From assembly GCA_016185145.1 (NCBI GenBank), contig JACPOB010000070.1, forward strand, positions 155,816 through 219,815: 64,000 bases of DNA, in the 5' to 3' direction. The first letter of the stretch is position 1. Each line of letters starts with the position of its first letter. Source of the stretch: Rhodospirillales bacterium (GTDB taxonomy: Bacteria; Pseudomonadota; Alphaproteobacteria; Reyranellales; Reyranellaceae). Positions 63,863 to 64,000 of the stretch are shown here, one piece after another. The notes below the pieces were generated by a model. It did not search any database. It was not told the DNA's origin and was given only the letters and a program-made list of their open reading frames with translations. Made by a program: the position numbers and the translations under genes.

Positions 63863-64000
63863 ATGTCGAAGGCGAAGTTTGAGCGGAACAAGCCGCACTG
63901 CAACATCGGGACGATCGGCCACGTTGATCATGGCAAGACGTCGCTGACGGCGGCGATCACGAAGGTTCTGGCGAAGACGGGTGGCGCGACGTTCACGGCG
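63863..64000 (+). CDS. tuf: Elongation factor Tu (5' part, cut by window edge)
   Basis: The first 46 codons encode [32 protein letters not shown], with the G1 P-loop GHVDHGKT at about 19-26. The product delivers aminoacyl-tRNA to the ribosome. The gene follows tRNA-Tyr and tRNA-Gly in the same direction, so processing of a shared transcript is likely. It runs off the right edge. Confidence 0.95.
   Translation, partial: MSKAKFERNKPHCNIGTIGHVDHGKTSLTAAITKVLAKTGGATFTA

Overview
The window is high-GC, densely coded chromosomal DNA from an alphaproteobacterium. The best taxonomic anchor is the right-hand end, where rlmB, tRNA-Tyr(GTA), tRNA-Gly(TCC) and tuf follow one another as is common in that class. 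The rich stock of SDR, acyl-CoA and HAAT-type (liv) genes and of long palindromic intergenic repeats would fit a Rhodospirillales/Reyranella-like soil organism, but that narrower placement is inference. I see no phage, plasmid, IS or CRISPR hallmark.

Layout. 1-9 kb: end of a 2OG-Fe(II) oxygenase, two tiny membrane proteins, a YegD-like Hsp70, hydrolases, three SDRs, an unusual 2OG-Fe dioxygenase and a lipoprotein. An 810-base gap (3543-4352) holds an imperfect tandem repeat and a candidate small RNA. 9.2-17.5 kb: a minus-strand liv-type ABC transporter (livH, livM, livG, livF) with a long-chain acyl-CoA synthetase inserted before two almost identical substrate-binding proteins. 17.6-30 kb: acyl-CoA dehydrogenase with two hotdog thioesterases, SRPBCC protein, transglutaminase-MFS pair, methyltransferase, SDR, M20 peptidase, nitronate monooxygenase, LysR regulator, hydrolases, D-aminoacylase-like amidohydrolase. 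31-43 kb: desaturase, lipoprotein, 2,2-dialkylglycine decarboxylase, HCCA-isomerase-like protein, glutamine amidotransferase, qmcA-nfeD, a broken cysteine-synthase-like gene in a formamidase operon, a secreted archaemetzincin homologue without its zinc ligands, rlmJ, MFS transporter and PPK2.

43.5-47.3 kb: a complete Mla/MCE lipid transport operon (STAS-MlaE, MlaF, MlaD, auxiliary lipoprotein). 47.4-51.3 kb: an APH-fold kinase, a secreted protein with a duplicated module, and an acyl-CoA synthetase. 51.4-62.7 kb: a nucleotide-sugar and glycan district (UDP-xylose synthase, GDP-mannose 3,5-epimerase, GT2, NodU-type carbamoyltransferase, galE, two GT4 enzymes), interrupted by an isoquinoline-1-oxidoreductase-type molybdoenzyme pair that overlaps the carbamoyltransferase. 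62.7-64 kb: rlmB, two tRNAs and the start of tuf; a tRNA-Thr(TGT) lies at 60.3 kb.

Genes are often coupled by ATGA/GTGA overlaps. Several families of palindromic repeats fill the gaps. One family is built of small hairpin units whose two sides vary together, and units with different sequences are combined in the same element.
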